In this document: piece by piece, positions 25,401 through 41,301 of the stretch
Numbering within the stretch: position 1 is the first letter of the stretch
Layout: each line of letters opens with the position of its first letter
DNA from: Fasciola hepatica
Taxonomy: Eukaryota > Platyhelminthes > Trematoda > Plagiorchiida > Fasciolidae
Direction of reading: 5' to 3'
NCBI GenBank assembly: GCA_948099385.1
Contig: CANUEZ040000067.1
Span: forward strand, 21,284,501-21,348,500
DNA length: 64,000 nucleotides
Notes under the pieces: model-generated
What the model was told of the DNA's origin: nothing
Database searches by the model: none
Seen by the model: only the letters and a program-made list of their open reading frames with translations
Made by a program: the position numbers and the translations under genes

Positions 25401-28400
25401 GCTTTTGAACGGTAACAACCCGCTTCCCACACAGCGATCGACTCCTATGATGGATGACTTCTCTGTAGGGGCCTAAGTACAACGAAGGCATTCCGTTATG
25501 AACAACCTACAGAGCTTGGTTATTATTTGCAATTGAGTAGTAGGAGATTAGATTTGTATATAATATGATTCATCATGCAGCTTGAACGCTCAACTCACCA
25601 TTGAAAACGATGGAAGCACTGTACAGCTGTTTCATCCTTGTTGGGAATCATCAGCAGTGCACATCCACCGAGCCCCCACGGGGACTCGAACCCGGGGTGA
25701 ACGATTGTGAATCGAACACCTTAACCACAAGGCTATCCGGGTTGGCTCTCAACGGTTTGCTGAACATCTACACTACATGATATAGCACCCTTCCATCACT
25801 GGCTTTTGAACGGTAACAACCCACTTCCCACACAGCGATCGACTCCTATGATGGATGACTTCTCTGTAGGGGCCTAAGTACAACGAAGGCATTCCGTTAT
25901 GAACAACCTACAGAGCTTGGTTATTATTTGCAATTGAGTAGTAGGAGATTAGATTTGTATATAATATGATTCATCATGCAGCTTGAACGCTCAACTCACC
26001 ATTGAAAACGATGGAAGCACTGTACAGCTGTTTCATCCTTGTTGGGAATCATCAGCAGTGCACATCCACCGAGCCCCCACGGGGACTCGAACCCGGGATG
26101 AACGATTGTGAATCGAACACCTTAACCACAAGGCTATCCGGGTTGGCTCTCAACGGTTTGCTGAACATCTACACTACATGATATAGCACCCTTCCGTCAC
26201 TGGCTTTTGAACGGTAACAACCCGCTTCCCACACAGCGATCGACTCCTATGATGGATGACTTCTCTGTAGGGGCCTAAGTACAACGAAGGCATTCCGTTA
26301 TGAACAACCTACAGAGCTTGGTTATTATTTGCAATTGAGTAGTAGGAGATTAGATTTGTATATAATATGATTCATCATGCAGCTTGAACGCTCAACTCAC
26401 CATTGAAAACGATGGAAGCACTGTACAGCTGTTTCATCCTTGTTGGGAATCATCAGCAGTGCACATCCACCGAGCCCCCACGGGGACTCGAACCCGGGGT
26501 GAACGATTGTGAATCGAACACCTTAACCACAAGGCTATCCGGGTTGGCTCTCAACGGTTTGCTGAACATCTACACTACATGATATAGCACCCTTCCGTCA
26601 CTGGCTTTTGAACGGTAACAACCCACTTCCCACACAGCGATCGACTCCTATGATGGATGACTTCTCTGTAGGGGCCTAAGTACAACGAAGGCATTCCGTT
26701 ATGAACAACCTACAGAGCTTGGTTATTATTTGCAATTGAGTAGTAGGAGATTAGATTTGTATATAATATGATTCATCATGCAGCTTGAACGCTCAACTCA
26801 CCATTGAAAACGATGGAAGCACTGTACAGCTGTTTCATCCTTGTTGGGAATCATCAGCAGTGCACATCCACCGAGCCCCCACGGGGACTCGAACCCGGGG
26901 TGAACGATTGTGAATCGAACACCTTAACCACAAGGCTATCCGGGTTGGCTCTCAACGGTTTGCTGAACATCTACACTACATGATATAGCACCCTTCCGTC
27001 ACTGGCTTTTGAACGGTAACAACCCGCTTCCCACACAGCGATCGACTCCTATGATGGATGACTTCTCTGTAGGGGCCTAAGTACAACGAAGGCATTCCGT
27101 TATGAACAACCTACAGAGCTTGGTTATTATTTGCAATTGAGTAGTAGGAGATTAGATTTGTATATAATATGATTCATCATGCAGCTTGAACGCTCAACTC
27201 ACCATTGAAAACGATGGAAGCACTGTACAGCTGTTTCATCCTTGTTGGGAATCATGAGCAGTGCACATCCACCGAGCCCCCACGGGGACTCGAACCCGGG
27301 GTGAACGATTGTGAATCGAACACCTTAACCACAAGGCTATCCGGGTTGGCTCTCAACGGTTTGCTGAACATCTACACTACATGATATAGCACCCTTCCGT
27401 CACTGGCTTTTGAACGGTAACAACCCACTTCCCACACAGCGATCGACTCCTATGATGGATGACTTCTCTGTAGGGGCCTAAGTACAACGAAGGCATTCCG
27501 TTATGAACAACCTACAGAGCTTGGTTATTATTTGCAATTGAGTAGTAGGAGATTAGATTTGTATATAATATGATTCATCATGCAGCTTGAACGCTCAACT
27601 CACCATTGAAAACGATGGAAGCACTGTACAGCTGTTTCATCCTTGTTGGGAATCATCAGCAGTGCACATCCACCGAGCCCCCACGGGGACTCGAACCCGG
27701 GGTGAACGATTGTGAATCGAACACCTTAACCACAAGGCTATCCGGGTTGGCTCTCAACGGTTTGCTGAACATCTACACTACATGATATAGCACACTTCCG
27801 TCACTGGCTTTTGAACGGTAACAACCCGCTTCCCACACAGCGATCGACTCCTATGATGGATGACTTCTCTGTAGGGGCCTAAGTACAACGAAGGCATTCC
27901 GTTATGAACAACCTACAGAGCTTGGTTATTATTTGCAATTGAGTAGTAGGAGATTAGATTTGTATATAATATGATTCATCATGCAGCTTGAACGCTCAAC
28001 TCACCATTGAAAACGATGGAAGCACTGTACAGCTGTTTCATCCTTGTTGGGAATCATGAGCAGTGCACATCCACCGAGCCCCCACGGGGACTCGAACCCG
28101 GGGTGAACGATTGTGAATCGAACACCTTAACCACAAGGCTATCCGGGTTGGCTCTCAACGGTTTGCTGAACATCTACACTACATGATATAGCACCCTTCC
28201 GTCACTGGCTTTTGAACGGTAACAACCCACTTCCCACACAGCGATCGACTCCTATGATGGATGACTTCTCTGTAGGGGCCTAAGTACAACGAAGACATTC
28301 CGTTATGAACAACCTACAGAGCTTGGTTATTATTTGCAATTGAGTAGTAGGAGATTAGATTTGTATATAATATGATTCATCATGCAGCTTGAACGCTCAA

Positions 28401-31400
28401 CTCACCATTGAAAACGATGGAAGCACTGTACAGCTGTTTCATCCTTGTTGGGAATCATCAGCAGTGCACATCCACCGAGCCCCCACGGGGACTCGAACCC
28501 GGGGTGAACGATTGTGAATCGAACACCCTAACCACAAGGCTATCCGGGTTGGCTCTCAACGGTTTGCTGAACATCTACACTACATGATATAGCACCCTTC
28601 CGTCACTGGCTTTTGAACGGTAACAACCCGCATCCCACACAGCGATCGACTGCTATGATGGATGACTTCTCTGTAGGGGCCTAAGTACAACGAAGACATT
28701 CCGTTATGAACAACCTACAGAGCTTGGTTATTATTTGCAATTGAGTAGTAGGAGATTAGATTTGTATATAATATGATTCATCATGCAGCTTGAACGCTCA
28801 ACTCACCATTGAAAACGATGGAAGCACTGTACAGCTGTTTCATCCTTGTTGGGAATCATCAGCAGTGCACATCCACCGAGCCCCCACGGGGACTCGAACC
28901 CGGGGTGAACGATTGTGAATCGAACACCTTAACCACAAGGCTATCCGGGTTGGCTCTCAACGGTTTGCTGAACATCTACACTACATGATATAGCACACTT
29001 CCGTCACTGGCTTTTGAACGGTAACAACCCGCTTCCCACACAGCGATCGACTCCTATGATGGATGACTTCTCTGTAGGGGCCTAAGTACAACGAAGGCAT
29101 TCCGTTATGAACAACCTACAGAGCTTGGTTATTATTTGCAATTGAGTAGTAGGAGATTAGATTTGTATATAATATGATTCATCATGCAGCTTGAACGCTC
29201 AACTCACCATTGAAAACGATGGAAGCACTGTACAGCTGTTTCATCCTTGTTGGGAATCATCAGCAGTGCACATCCACCGAGCCCCCACGGGGACTCGAAC
29301 CCGGGGTGAACGATTGTGAATCGAACACCTTAACCACAAGGCTATCCGGGTTGGCTCTCAACGGTTTGCTGAACATCTACACTACATGATATAGCACCCT
29401 TCCGTCACTGGCTTTTGAACGGTAACAACCCGCTTCCCACACAGCGATCGACTCCTATGATGGATGACTTCTCTGTAGGGGCCTAAGTACAACGAAGGCA
29501 TTCCGTTATGAACAACCTACAGAGCTTGGTTATTATTTGCAATTGAGTAGTAGGAGATTAGATTTGTATATAATATGATTCATCATGCAGCTTGAACGCT
29601 CAACTCACCATTGAAAACGATGGAAGCACTGTACAGCTGTTTCATCCTTGTTGGGAATCATCAGCAGTGCACATCCACCGAGCCCCCACGAGGACTCGAA
29701 CTCGGGGTGAACGATTGTGAATCGATCACCTTAACTACAAGGCTATCCGGGTTGGCTCTCAACGGTTTGCTGAACATCTACACTACATGATATAGCACCC
29801 TTCCGTCACTGGCTTTTGAACGGTAACAACCCGCTTCCCACACAGCGATCGACTCCTATGATGGATGACTTCTCTGTAGGGGCCTAAGTACAACGAAGGC
29901 ATTCCGTTATGAACAACCTACAGAGCTTGGTTATTATTTGCAATTGAGTAGTAGGAGATTAGATTTGTATATAATATGATTCATCATACAGCTTGAACGC
30001 TCAACTCACCATTGAAAACGATGGAAGCACTGTACAGCTGTTTCACCCTTGTTGGGAATCATCAGCAGTGCACATCCACCGAGCCCCCACGGGGACTCGA
30101 ACCCGGGGTGAACGATTGTGAATCGAACACCTTAACCACAAGGCTATCCGGGTTGGCTCTCAACGGTTTGCTGAACATCTACACTACATGATATAGCACC
30201 CTTCCGTCACTGGCTTTTGAACGGTAACAACCCGCATCCCACACAGCGATCGACTCCTATGATGGATGACTTCTCTGTAGGGGCCTAAGTACAACGAAGA
30301 CATTCCGTTATGAACAACCTACAGAGCTTGGTTATTATTTGCAATTGAGTAGTAGGAGATTAGATTTGTATATAATATGATTCATCATGCAGCTTGAACG
30401 CTCAACTCACCATTGAAAACGATGGAAGCACTGTACAGCTGTTTCATCCTTGTTGGGAATCATGAGCAGTGCACATCCACCGAGCCCCCACGGGGACTCG
30501 AACTCGGGGTGAACGATTGTGAATCGATCACCTTAACCACAAGGCTATCCGGGTTGGCTCTCAACGGTTTGCTGAACATCTACACTACATGATATAACAC
30601 TCTTCCGTCACTGGCTTTTGAACGGTAACAACCCGCTTCCCACACAGCGATCGACTCCTATGATGGATGACTTCTCTGTAGGGGCCTAAGTACAACGAAG
30701 GCATTCCGTTATGAACAACCTACAGAGCTTGGTTATTATTTGCAATTGAGTAGTAGGAGATTAGATTTGTATATAATATGATTCATCATGCAGCTTGAAC
30801 GCTCAACTCACCATTGAAAACGATGGAAGCACTGTACAGCTGTTTCATCCTTGTTGGGAATCATCAGCAGTGCACATCCACCGAGCCCCTACGGGGACTC
30901 GAACCCGGGGTGAACGATTGTGAATCGAACACCTTAACCACAAGGCTATCCGGGTTGGCTCTCAACGGTTTGCTGAACATCTACACTACATGATATAGCA
31001 CCCTTCCGTCACTGGCTTTTGAACGGTAACAACCCGCTTCCCACACAGCGATCGACTGCTATGATGGATGACTTCTCTGTAGGGGCCTAAGTACAACGAA
31101 GACATTCCGTTATGAACAACCTACAGAGCTTGGTTATTATTTGCAATTGAGTAGTAGGAGATTAGATTTGTATATAATATGATTCATCATGCAGCTTGAA
31201 CGCTCAACTCACCATTGAAAACGATGGAAGCACTGTACAGCTGTTTCATCCTTGTTGGGAATCATCAGCAGTGCACATCCACCGAGCCCCCACGGGGACT
31301 CGAACCCGGGGTGAACGATTGTGAATCGAACACCTTAACCACAAGGCTATCCGGGTTGGCTCTCAACGGTTTGCTGAACATCTACACTACATGATATAGC

Positions 31401-34083
31401 ACCCTTCCGTCACTGGCTTTTGAACGGTAACAACCCGCATCCCACACAGCGATCGACTGCTATGATGGATGACTTCTCTGTAGGGGCCTAAGTACAACGA
31501 AGACATTCCGTTATGAACAACCTACAGAGCTTGGTTATTATTTGCAATTGAGTAGTAGGAGATTAGATTTGTATATAATATGATTCATCATGCAGCTTGA
31601 ACGCTCAACTCACCATTGAAAACGATGGAAGCACTGTACAGCTGTTTCATCCTTGTTGGGAATCATCAGCAGTGCACATCCACCGAGCCCCCACGGGGAC
31701 TCGAACCCGGGGTGAACGATTGTGAATCGAACACCTTAACCACAAGGCTATCCGGGTTGGCTCTCAACGGTTTGCTGAACATCTACACTACATGATATAG
31801 CACCCTTCCGTCACTGGCTTTTGAACGGTAACAACCCGCTTCCCACACAGCGATCGACTCCTATGATGGATGACTTCTCTGTAGGGGCCTAAGTACAACG
31901 AAGGCATTCCGTTATGAACAACCTACAGAGCTTGGTTATTATTTGCAATTGAGTAGTAGGAGATTAGATTTGTATATAATATGATCCATCATGCAGCTTG
32001 AACGCTCAACTCACCATTGAAAACGATGGAAGCACTGTACAGCTGTTTCATCCTTGTTGGGAATCATCATCAGTGCACATCCACCGAGCCCCCACGGGGA
32101 CTCGAACTCGGGGTGAACGATTGTGAATCGAACACCTTAACCACAAGGCTATCCGGGTTGGCTCTCAACGGTTTGCTGAACATCTACACTACATGATATA
32201 GCACCCTTCCGTCACTGGCTTTTGAACGGTAACAACCCACTTCCCACACAGCGATCGACTCCTATGATGGATGACTTCTCTGTAGGGGCCTAAGTACAAC
32301 GAAGACATTCCGTTATGAACAACCTACAGAGCTTGGTTATTATTTGCAATTGAGTAGTAGGAGATTAGATTTGTATATAATATGATTCATCATGCAGCTT
32401 GAACGCTCAACTCACCATTGAAAACGATGGAAGCACTGTACAGCTGTTTCATCCTTGTTGGGAATCATGAGCAGTGCACATCCACCGAGCCCCCACGGGG
32501 ACTCGAACCCGGGGTGAACGATTGTGAATCGAACACCTTAACCACAAGGCTATCCGGGTTGGCTCTCAACGGTTTGCTGAACATCTACACTACATGATAT
32601 AGCACCCTTCCGTCACTGGCTTTTGAACGGTAACAACCCGCTTCCCACACAGCGATCGACTCCTATGATGGATGACTTCTCTGTAGGGGCCTAAGTACAA
32701 CGAAGGCATTCCGTTATGAACAACCTACAGAGCTTGGTTATCATTTGCAATTGAGTAGTAGGAGATTAGATTTGTATATAATATGATTCATCATGCAGCT
32801 TGAACGCTCAACTCACCATTGAAAACGATGGAAGCACTGTACAGCTGTTTCATCCTTGTTGGGAATCATCAGCAGTGCACATCCACCGAGCCCCCACGGG
32901 GACTCGAACCCGGGGTGAACGATTGTGAATCGAACACCTTAACCACAAGGCTATCCGGGTTGGCTCTCAACGGTTTGCTGAACATCTACACTACATGATA
33001 TAGCACCCTTCCGTCACTGGCTTTTGAACGGTAACAACCCGCTTCCCACACAGCGATCGACTCCTATGATGGATGACTTCTCTGTAGGGGCCTAAGTACA
33101 ACGAAGACATTCCGTTATGAACAACCTACAGAGCTTGGTTATTATTTGCAATTGAGTAGTAGGAGATTAGATTTGTATATAATATGATTCATCATGCAGC
33201 TTGAACGCTCAACTCACCATTGAAAACGATGGAAGCACTGTACAGCTGTTTCATCCTTGTTGGGAATCATCAGCAGTGCACATCCACCGAGCCCCCACGG
33301 GGACTCGAACCCGGGGTGAACGATTGTGAATCGAACACCTTAACCACAAGGCTATCCGGGTTGGCTCTCAACGGTTTGCTGAACATCTACACTACATGAT
33401 ATAGCACCCTTCCGTCACTGGCTTTTGAACGGTAACAACCCGCTTCCCACACAGCGATCGACTCCTATGATGGATGACTTCTCTGTAGGGGCCTAAGTAC
33501 AACGAAGGCATTCCGTTATGAACAACCTACAGAGCTTGGTTATTATTTGCAATTGAGTAGTAGGAGATTAGATTTGTATATAATATGATTCATCATGCAG
33601 CTTGAACGCTCAACTCACCATTGAAAACGATGGAAGCACTGTACAGCTGTTTCATCCTTGTTGGGAATCATCAGCAGTGCACATCCACCGAGCCCCCACG
33701 GGGACTCGAACCCGGGGTGAACGATTGTGAATCGAACACCTTAACCACAAGGCTATCCGGGTTGGCTCTCAACGGTTTGCTGAACATCTACACTACATGA
33801 TATAGCACCCTTCCGTCACTGGCTTTTGAACGGTAACAACCCGCTTCCCACACAGCGATCGACTCCTATGATGGATGACTTCTCTGTAGGGGCCTAAGTA
33901 CAACGAAGGCATTCCGTTATGAACAACCTACAGAGCTTGGTTATTATTTGCAATTGAGTAGTAGGAGATTAGATTTGTATATAATATGATTCATCATGCA
34001 GCTTGAACGCTCAACTCACCATTGAAAACGATGGAAGCACTGTACAGCTGTTTCATCCTTGTTGGGAATCATCATCAGTGCAC

Positions 34084-37000
34084 ATCCACCGAGCCCCCAC
34101 GGGGACTCGAACTCGGGGTGAACGATTGTGAATCGAACACCTTAACCACAAGGCTATCCGGGTTGGCTCTCAACGGTTTGCTGAACATCTACACTACATG
34201 ATATAGCACCCTTCCGTCACTGGCTTTTGAACGGTAACAACCCGCTTCCCACACAGCGATCGACTCCTATGATGGATGACTTCTCTGTAGGGGCCTAAGT
34301 ACAACGAAGACATTCCGTTATGAACAACCTACAGAGCTTGGTTATTATTTGCAATTGAGTAGTAGGAGATTAGATTTGTATATAATATGATTCATCATGC
34401 AGCTTGAACGCTCAACTCACCATTGAAAACGATGGAAGCACTGTACAGCTGTTTCATCCTTGTTGGGAATCATCAGCAGTGCACATCCACCGAGCCCCCA
34501 CGGGGACTCGAACCCGGGGTGAACGATTGTGAATCGAACACCTTAACCACAAGGCTATCCGGGTTGGCTCTCAACGGTTTGCTGAACATCTACACTACAT
34601 GATATAGCACCCTTCCGTCACTGGCTTTTGAACGGTAACAACCCGCTTCCCACACAGCGATCGACTCCTATGATGGATGACTTCTCTGTAGGGGCCTAAG
34701 TACAACGAAGGCATTCCGTTATGAACAACCTACAGAGCTTGCTTATTATTTGCAATTGAGTAGTAGGAGATTAGATTTGTATATAATATGATTCATCATG
34801 CAGCTTGAACGCTCAACTCACCATTGAAAACGATGGAAGCACTGTACAGCTGTTTCATCCTTGTTGGGAATCATCAGCAGTGCACATCCACCGAGCCCCC
34901 ACGGGGACTCGAACCCGGGGTGAACGATTGTGAATCGAACACCTTAACCACAAGGCTATCCGGGTTGGCTCTCAACGGTTTGCTGAACATCTACACTACA
35001 TGATATAGCACCCTTCCGTCACTGGCTTTTGAACGGTAACAACCCGCATCCCACACAGCGATCGACTGCTATGATGGATGACTTCTCTGTAGGGGCCTAA
35101 GTACAACGAAGACATTCCGTTATGAACAACCTACAGAGCTTGGTTATTATTTGCAATTGAGTAGTAGGAGATTAGATTTGTATATAATATGATTCATCAT
35201 GCAGCTTGAACGCTCAACTCACCATTGAAAACGATGGAAGCACTGTACAGCTGTTTCATCCTTGTTGGGAATCATCAGCAGTGCACATCCACCGAGCCCC
35301 CACGGGGACTCGAACCCGGGGTGAACGATTGTGAATCGAACACCTTAACCACAAGGCTATCCGGGTTGGCTCTCAACGGTTTGCTGAACATCTACACTAC
35401 ATGATATAGCACCCTTCCGTCACTGGCTTTTGAACGGTAACAACCCGCTTCCCACACAGCGATCGACTCCTATGATGGATGACTTCTCTGTAGGGGCCTA
35501 AGTACAACGAAGGCATTCCGTTATGAACAACCTACAGAGCTTGGTTATTATTTGCAATTGAGTAGTAGGAGATTAGATTTGTATATAATATGATTCATCA
35601 TGCAGCTTGAACGCTCAACTCACCATTGAAAACGATGGAAGCACTGTACAGCTGTTTCATCCTTGTTGGGAATCATCAGCAGTGCACATCCACCGAGCCC
35701 CCACGGGGACTCGAACCCGGGGTGAACGATTGTGAATCGAACACCTTAACCACAAGGCTATCCGGGTTGGCTCTCAACGGTTTGCTGAACATCTACACTA
35801 CATGATATAGCACCCTTCCGTCACTGGCTTTTGAACGGTAACAACCCGCTTCCCACACAGCGATCGACTCCTATGATGGATGACTTCTCTGTAGGGGCCT
35901 AAGTACAACGAACGCATTCCGTTATGAACAACCTACAGAGCTTGGTTATTATTTGCAATTGAGTAGTAGGAGATTAGATTTGTATATAATATGATTCATC
36001 ATGCAGCTTGAACGCTCAACTCACCATTGAAAACGATGGAAGCACTGTACAGCTGTTTCATCCTTGTTGGGAATCATCAGCAGTGCACATCCACCGAGCC
36101 CCCACGGGGACTCGAACCCGGGGTGAACGATTGTGAATCGAACACCTTAACCACAAGGCTATCCGGGTTGGCTCTCAACGGTTTGCTGAACATCTACACT
36201 ACATGATATAGCACCCTTCCGTCACTGGCTTTTGAACGGTAACAACCCGCTTCCCACACAGCGATCGACTCCTATGATGGATGACTTCTCTGTAGGGGCC
36301 TAAGTACAACGAAGACATTCCGTTATGAACAACCTACAGAGCTTGGTTATTATTTGCAATTGAGTAGTAGGAGATTAGATTTGTATATAATATGATTCAT
36401 CATGCAGCTTGAACGCTCAACTCACCATTGAAAACGATGGAAGCACTGTACAGCTGTTTCATCCTTGTTGGGAATCATCAGCAGTGCACATCCACCGAGC
36501 CCCCACGGGGACTCGAACCCGGGGTGAACGATTGTGAATCGAACACCTTAACCACAAGGCTATCCGGGTTGGCTCTCAACGGTTTGCTGAACATCTACAC
36601 TACATGATATAGCACCCTTCCGTCACTGGCTTTTGAACGGTAACAACCCGCTTCCCACACAGCGATCGACTCCTATGATGGATGACTTCTCTGTAGGGGC
36701 CTAAGTACAACGAACGCATTCCGTTATGAACAACCTACAGAGCTTGGTTATTATTTGCAATTGAGTAGTAGGAGATTAGATTTGTATATTGGATGATTCA
36801 TCATGCAGCTTGAACGCTCAACTCACCATTGAAAACGATGGAAGCACTGTACAGCTGTTTCATCCTTGTTGGGAATCATCAGCAGTGCACATCCACCGAG
36901 CCCCCACGGGGACTCGAACTCGGGGTGAACGATTGTGAATCGAACACCTTAACCACAAGGCTATCCGGGTTGGCTCTCAACGGTTTGCTGAACATCTACA

Positions 37001-40000
37001 CTACATGATATAGCACCCTTCCGTCACTGGCTTTTGAACGGTAACAACCCGCTTCCCACACAGCGATCGACTCCTATGATGGATGACTTCTCTGTAGGGG
37101 CCTAAGTACAACGAAGACATTCCGTTATGAACAACCTACAGAGCTTGGTTATTATTTGCAATTGAGTAGTAGGAGATTAGATTTGTATATAATATGATCC
37201 ATCATGCAGCTTGAACGCTCAACTCACCATTGAAAACGATGGAAGCACTGTACAGCTGTTTCATCCTTGTTGGGAATCATCATCAGTGCACATCCACCGA
37301 GCCCCCACGGGGACTCGAACTCGGGGTGAACGATTGTGAATCGAACACCTTAACCACAAGGCTATCCGGGTTGGCTCTCAACGGTTTGCTGAACATCTAC
37401 ACTACATGATATAGCACCCTTCCGTCACTGGCTTTTGAACGGTAACAACCCGCTTCCCACACAGCGATCGACTCCTATGATGGATGACTTCTCTGTAGGG
37501 GCCTAAGTACAACGAAGACATTCCGTTATGAACAACCTACAGAGCTTGGTTATTATTTGCAATTGAGTAGTAGGAGATTAGATTTGTATATAATATGATT
37601 CATCATGCAGCTTGAACGCTCAACTCACCATTGAAAACGATGGAAGCACTGTACAGCTGTTTCATCCTTGTTGGGAATCATGAGCAGTGCACATCCACCG
37701 AGCCCCCACGGGGACTCGAACCCGGGGTGAACGATTGTGAATCGAACACCTTAACCACAAGGCTATCCGGGTTGGCTCTCAACGGTTTGCTGAACATCTA
37801 CACTACATGATATAGCACCCTTCCGTCACTGGCTTTTGAACGGTAACAACCCGCTTCCCACACAGCGATCGACTCCTATGATGGATGACTTCTCTGTAGG
37901 GGCCTAAGTACAACGAAGGCATTCCGTTATGAACAACCTACAGAGCTTGGTTATTATTTGCAATTGAGTAGTAGGAGATTAGATTTGTATATAATATGAT
38001 TCATCATGCAGCTTGAACGCTCAACTCACCATTGAAAACGATGGAAGCACTGTACAGCTGTTTCATCCTTGTTGGGAATCATCAGCAGTGCACATCCACC
38101 GAGCCCCCACGGGGACTCGAACCCGGGGTGAACGATTGTGAATCGAACACCTTAACCACAAGGCTATCCGGGTTGGCTCTCAACGGTTTGCTGAACATCT
38201 ACACTACATGATATAGCACCCTTCCGTCACTGGCTTTTGAACGGTAACAACCCGCATCCCACACAGCGATCGACTGCTATGATGGATGACTTCTCTGTAG
38301 GGGCCTAAGTACAACGAAGACATTCCGTTATGAACAACCTACAGAGCTTGGTTATTATTTGCAATTGAGTAGTAGGAGATTAGATTTGTATATAATATGA
38401 TTCATCATGCAGCTTGAACGCTCAACTCACCATTGAAAACGATGGAAGCACTGTACAGCTGTTTCATCCTTGTTGGGAATCATCAGCAGTGCACATCCAC
38501 CGAGCCCCCACGGGGACTCGAACCCGGGGTGAACGATTGTGAATCGAACACCTTAACCACAAGGCTATCCGGGTTGGCTCTCAACGGTTTGCTGAACATC
38601 TACACTACATGATATAGCACCCTTCCGTCACTGGCTTTTGAACGGTAACAACCCGCTTCCCACACAGCGATCGACTCCTATGATGGATGACGTCTCTGTA
38701 GGGGCCTAAGTACAACGAAGGCATTCCGTTATGAACAACCTACAGAGCTTGGTTATTATTTGCAATTGAGTAGTAGGAGATTAGATTTGTATATAATATG
38801 ATTCATCATGCAGCTTGAACGCTCAACTCACCATTGAAAACGATGGAAGCACTGTACAGCTGTTTCATCCTTGTTGGGAATCATCAGCAGTGCACATCCA
38901 CCGAGCCCCCACGGGGACTCGAACCCGGGGTGAACGATTGTGAATCGAACACCTTAACCACAAGGCTATCCGGGTTGGCTCTCAACGGTTTGCTGAACAT
39001 CTACACTACATGATATAGCACCCTTCCGTCACTGGCTTTTGAACGGTAACAACCCGCTTCCCACACAGCGATCGACTCCTATGATGGATGACTTCTCTGT
39101 AGGGGCCTAAGTACAACGAACGCATTCCGTTATGAACAACCTACAGAGCTTGGTTATTATTTGCAATTGAGTAGTAGGAGATTAGATTTGTATATAATAT
39201 GATTCATCATGCAGCTTGAACGCTCAACTCACCATTGAAAACGATGGAAGCACTGTACAGCTGTTTCATCCTTGTTGGGAATCATCAGCAGTGCACATCC
39301 ACCGAGCCCCCACGGGGACTCGAACCCGGGGTGAACGATTGTGAATCGAACACCTTAACCACAAGGCTATCCGGGTTGGCTCTCAACGGTTTGCTGAACA
39401 TCTACACTACATGATATAGCACCCTTCCGTCACTGGCTTTTGAACGGTAACAACCCGCTTCCCACACAGCGATCGACTCCTATGATGGATGACTTCTCTG
39501 TAGGGGCCTAAGTACAACGAAGACATTCCGTTATGAACAACCTACAGAGCTTGGTTATTATTTGCAATTGAGTAGTAGGAGATTAGATTTGTATATAATA
39601 TGATTCATCATGCAGCTTGAACGCTCAACTCACCATTGAAAACGATGGAAGCACTGTACAGCTGTTTCATCCTTGTTGGGAATCATCAGCAGTGCACATC
39701 CACCGAGCCCCCACGGGGACTCGAACCCGGGGTGAACGATTGTGAATCGAACACCTTAACCACAAGGCTATCCGGGTTGGCTCTCAACGGTTTGCTGAAC
39801 ATCTACACTACATGATATAGCACCCTTCCGTCACTGGCTTTTGAACGGTAACAACCCGCTTCCCACACAGCGATCGACTCCTATGATGGATGACTTCTCT
39901 GTAGGGGCCTAAGTACAACGAACGCATTCCGTTATGAACAACCTACAGAGCTTGGTTATTATTTGCAATTGAGTAGTAGGAGATTAGATTTGTATATAAT

Positions 40001-40098
40001 ATGATTCATCATGCAGCTTGAACGCTCAACTCACCATTGAAAACGATGGAAGCACTGTACAGCTGTTTCATCCTTGTTGGGAATCATCAGCAGTGCAC
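34084..40098. repeat. Seven-unit run repeated with an eight-unit offset (34084-36890 and 37292-40098)
   Basis: The allele order in units 85-91 is T+gaagac; C+gaaggc; gcatccc+actgc+gaagac; gaaggc; gaacgc; gaagac; gaacgc. Units 93-99 have the same order exactly 3208 bp later. Private changes distinguish the blocks, such as tgtatattgg near 36788 in the first and gacgtctctg near 38691 in the second. Confidence 0.75.
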
Positions 40099-41301
40099 AT
40101 CCACCGAGCCCCCACGGGGACTCGAACCCGGGGTGAACGATTGTGAATCGAACACCTTAACCACAAGGCTATCCGGGTTGGCTCTCAACGGTTTGCTGAA
40201 CATCTACACTACATGATATAGCACCCTTCCGTCACTGGCTTTTGAACGGTAACAACCCGCTTCCCACACAGCGATCGACTCCTATGATGGATGACTTCTC
40301 TGTAGGGGCCTAAGTACAACGAAGACATTCCGTTATGAACAACCTACAGAGCTTGGTTATTATTTGCAATTGAGTAGTAGGAGATTAGATTTGTATATAA
40401 TATGATTCATCATGCAGCTTGAACGCTCAACTCACCATTGAAAACGATGGAAGCACTGTACAGCTGTTTCATCCTTGTTGGGAATCATCAGCAGTGCACA
40501 TCCACCGAGCCCCCACGGGGACTCGAACCCGGGGTGAACGATTGTGAATCGAACACCTTAACCACAAGGCTATCCGGGTTGGCTCTCAACGGTTTGCTGA
40601 ACATCTACACTACATGATATAGCACCCTTCCGTCACTGGCTTTTGAACGGTAACAACCCGCTTCCCACACAGCGATCGACTCCTATGATGGATGACTTCT
40701 CTGTAGGGGCCTAAGTACAACGAACGCATTCCGTTATGAACAACCTACAGAGCTTGGTTATTATTTGCAATTGAGTAGTAGGAGATTAGATTTGTATATA
40801 ATATGATTCATCATGCAGCTTGAACGCTCAACTCACCATTGAAAACGATGGAAGCACTGTACAGCTGTTTCATCCTTGTTGGGAATCATCAGCAGTGCAC
40901 ATCCACCGAGCCCCCACGGGGACTCGAACCCGGGGTGAACGATTGTGAATCGAACACCTTAACCACAAGGCTATCCGGGTTGGCTCTCAACGGTTTGCTG
41001 AACATCTACACTACATGATATAGCACCCTTCCGTCACTGGCTTTTGAACGGTAACAACCCGCTTCCCACACAGCGATCGACTCCTATGATGGATGACTTC
41101 TCTGTAGGGGCCTAAGTACAACGAAGACATTCCGTTATGAACAACCTACAGAGCTTGGTTATTATTTGCAATTGAGTAGTAGGAGATTAGATTTGTATAT
41201 AATATGATTCATCATGCAGCTTGAACGCTCAACTCACCATTGAAAACGATGGAAGCACTGTACAGCTGTTTCATCCTTGTTGGGAATCATCAGCAGTGCA
41301 C
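35688..41301. repeat. Two-unit alternation of gaacgc and gaagac alleles
   Basis: Units 89-92 and 97-102 alternate strictly between gaacgc and gaagac in the loop of the inverted repeat, giving local 802-bp dimers. The intervening units 93-96 belong to the eight-unit duplication and do not alternate. Confidence 0.65.
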
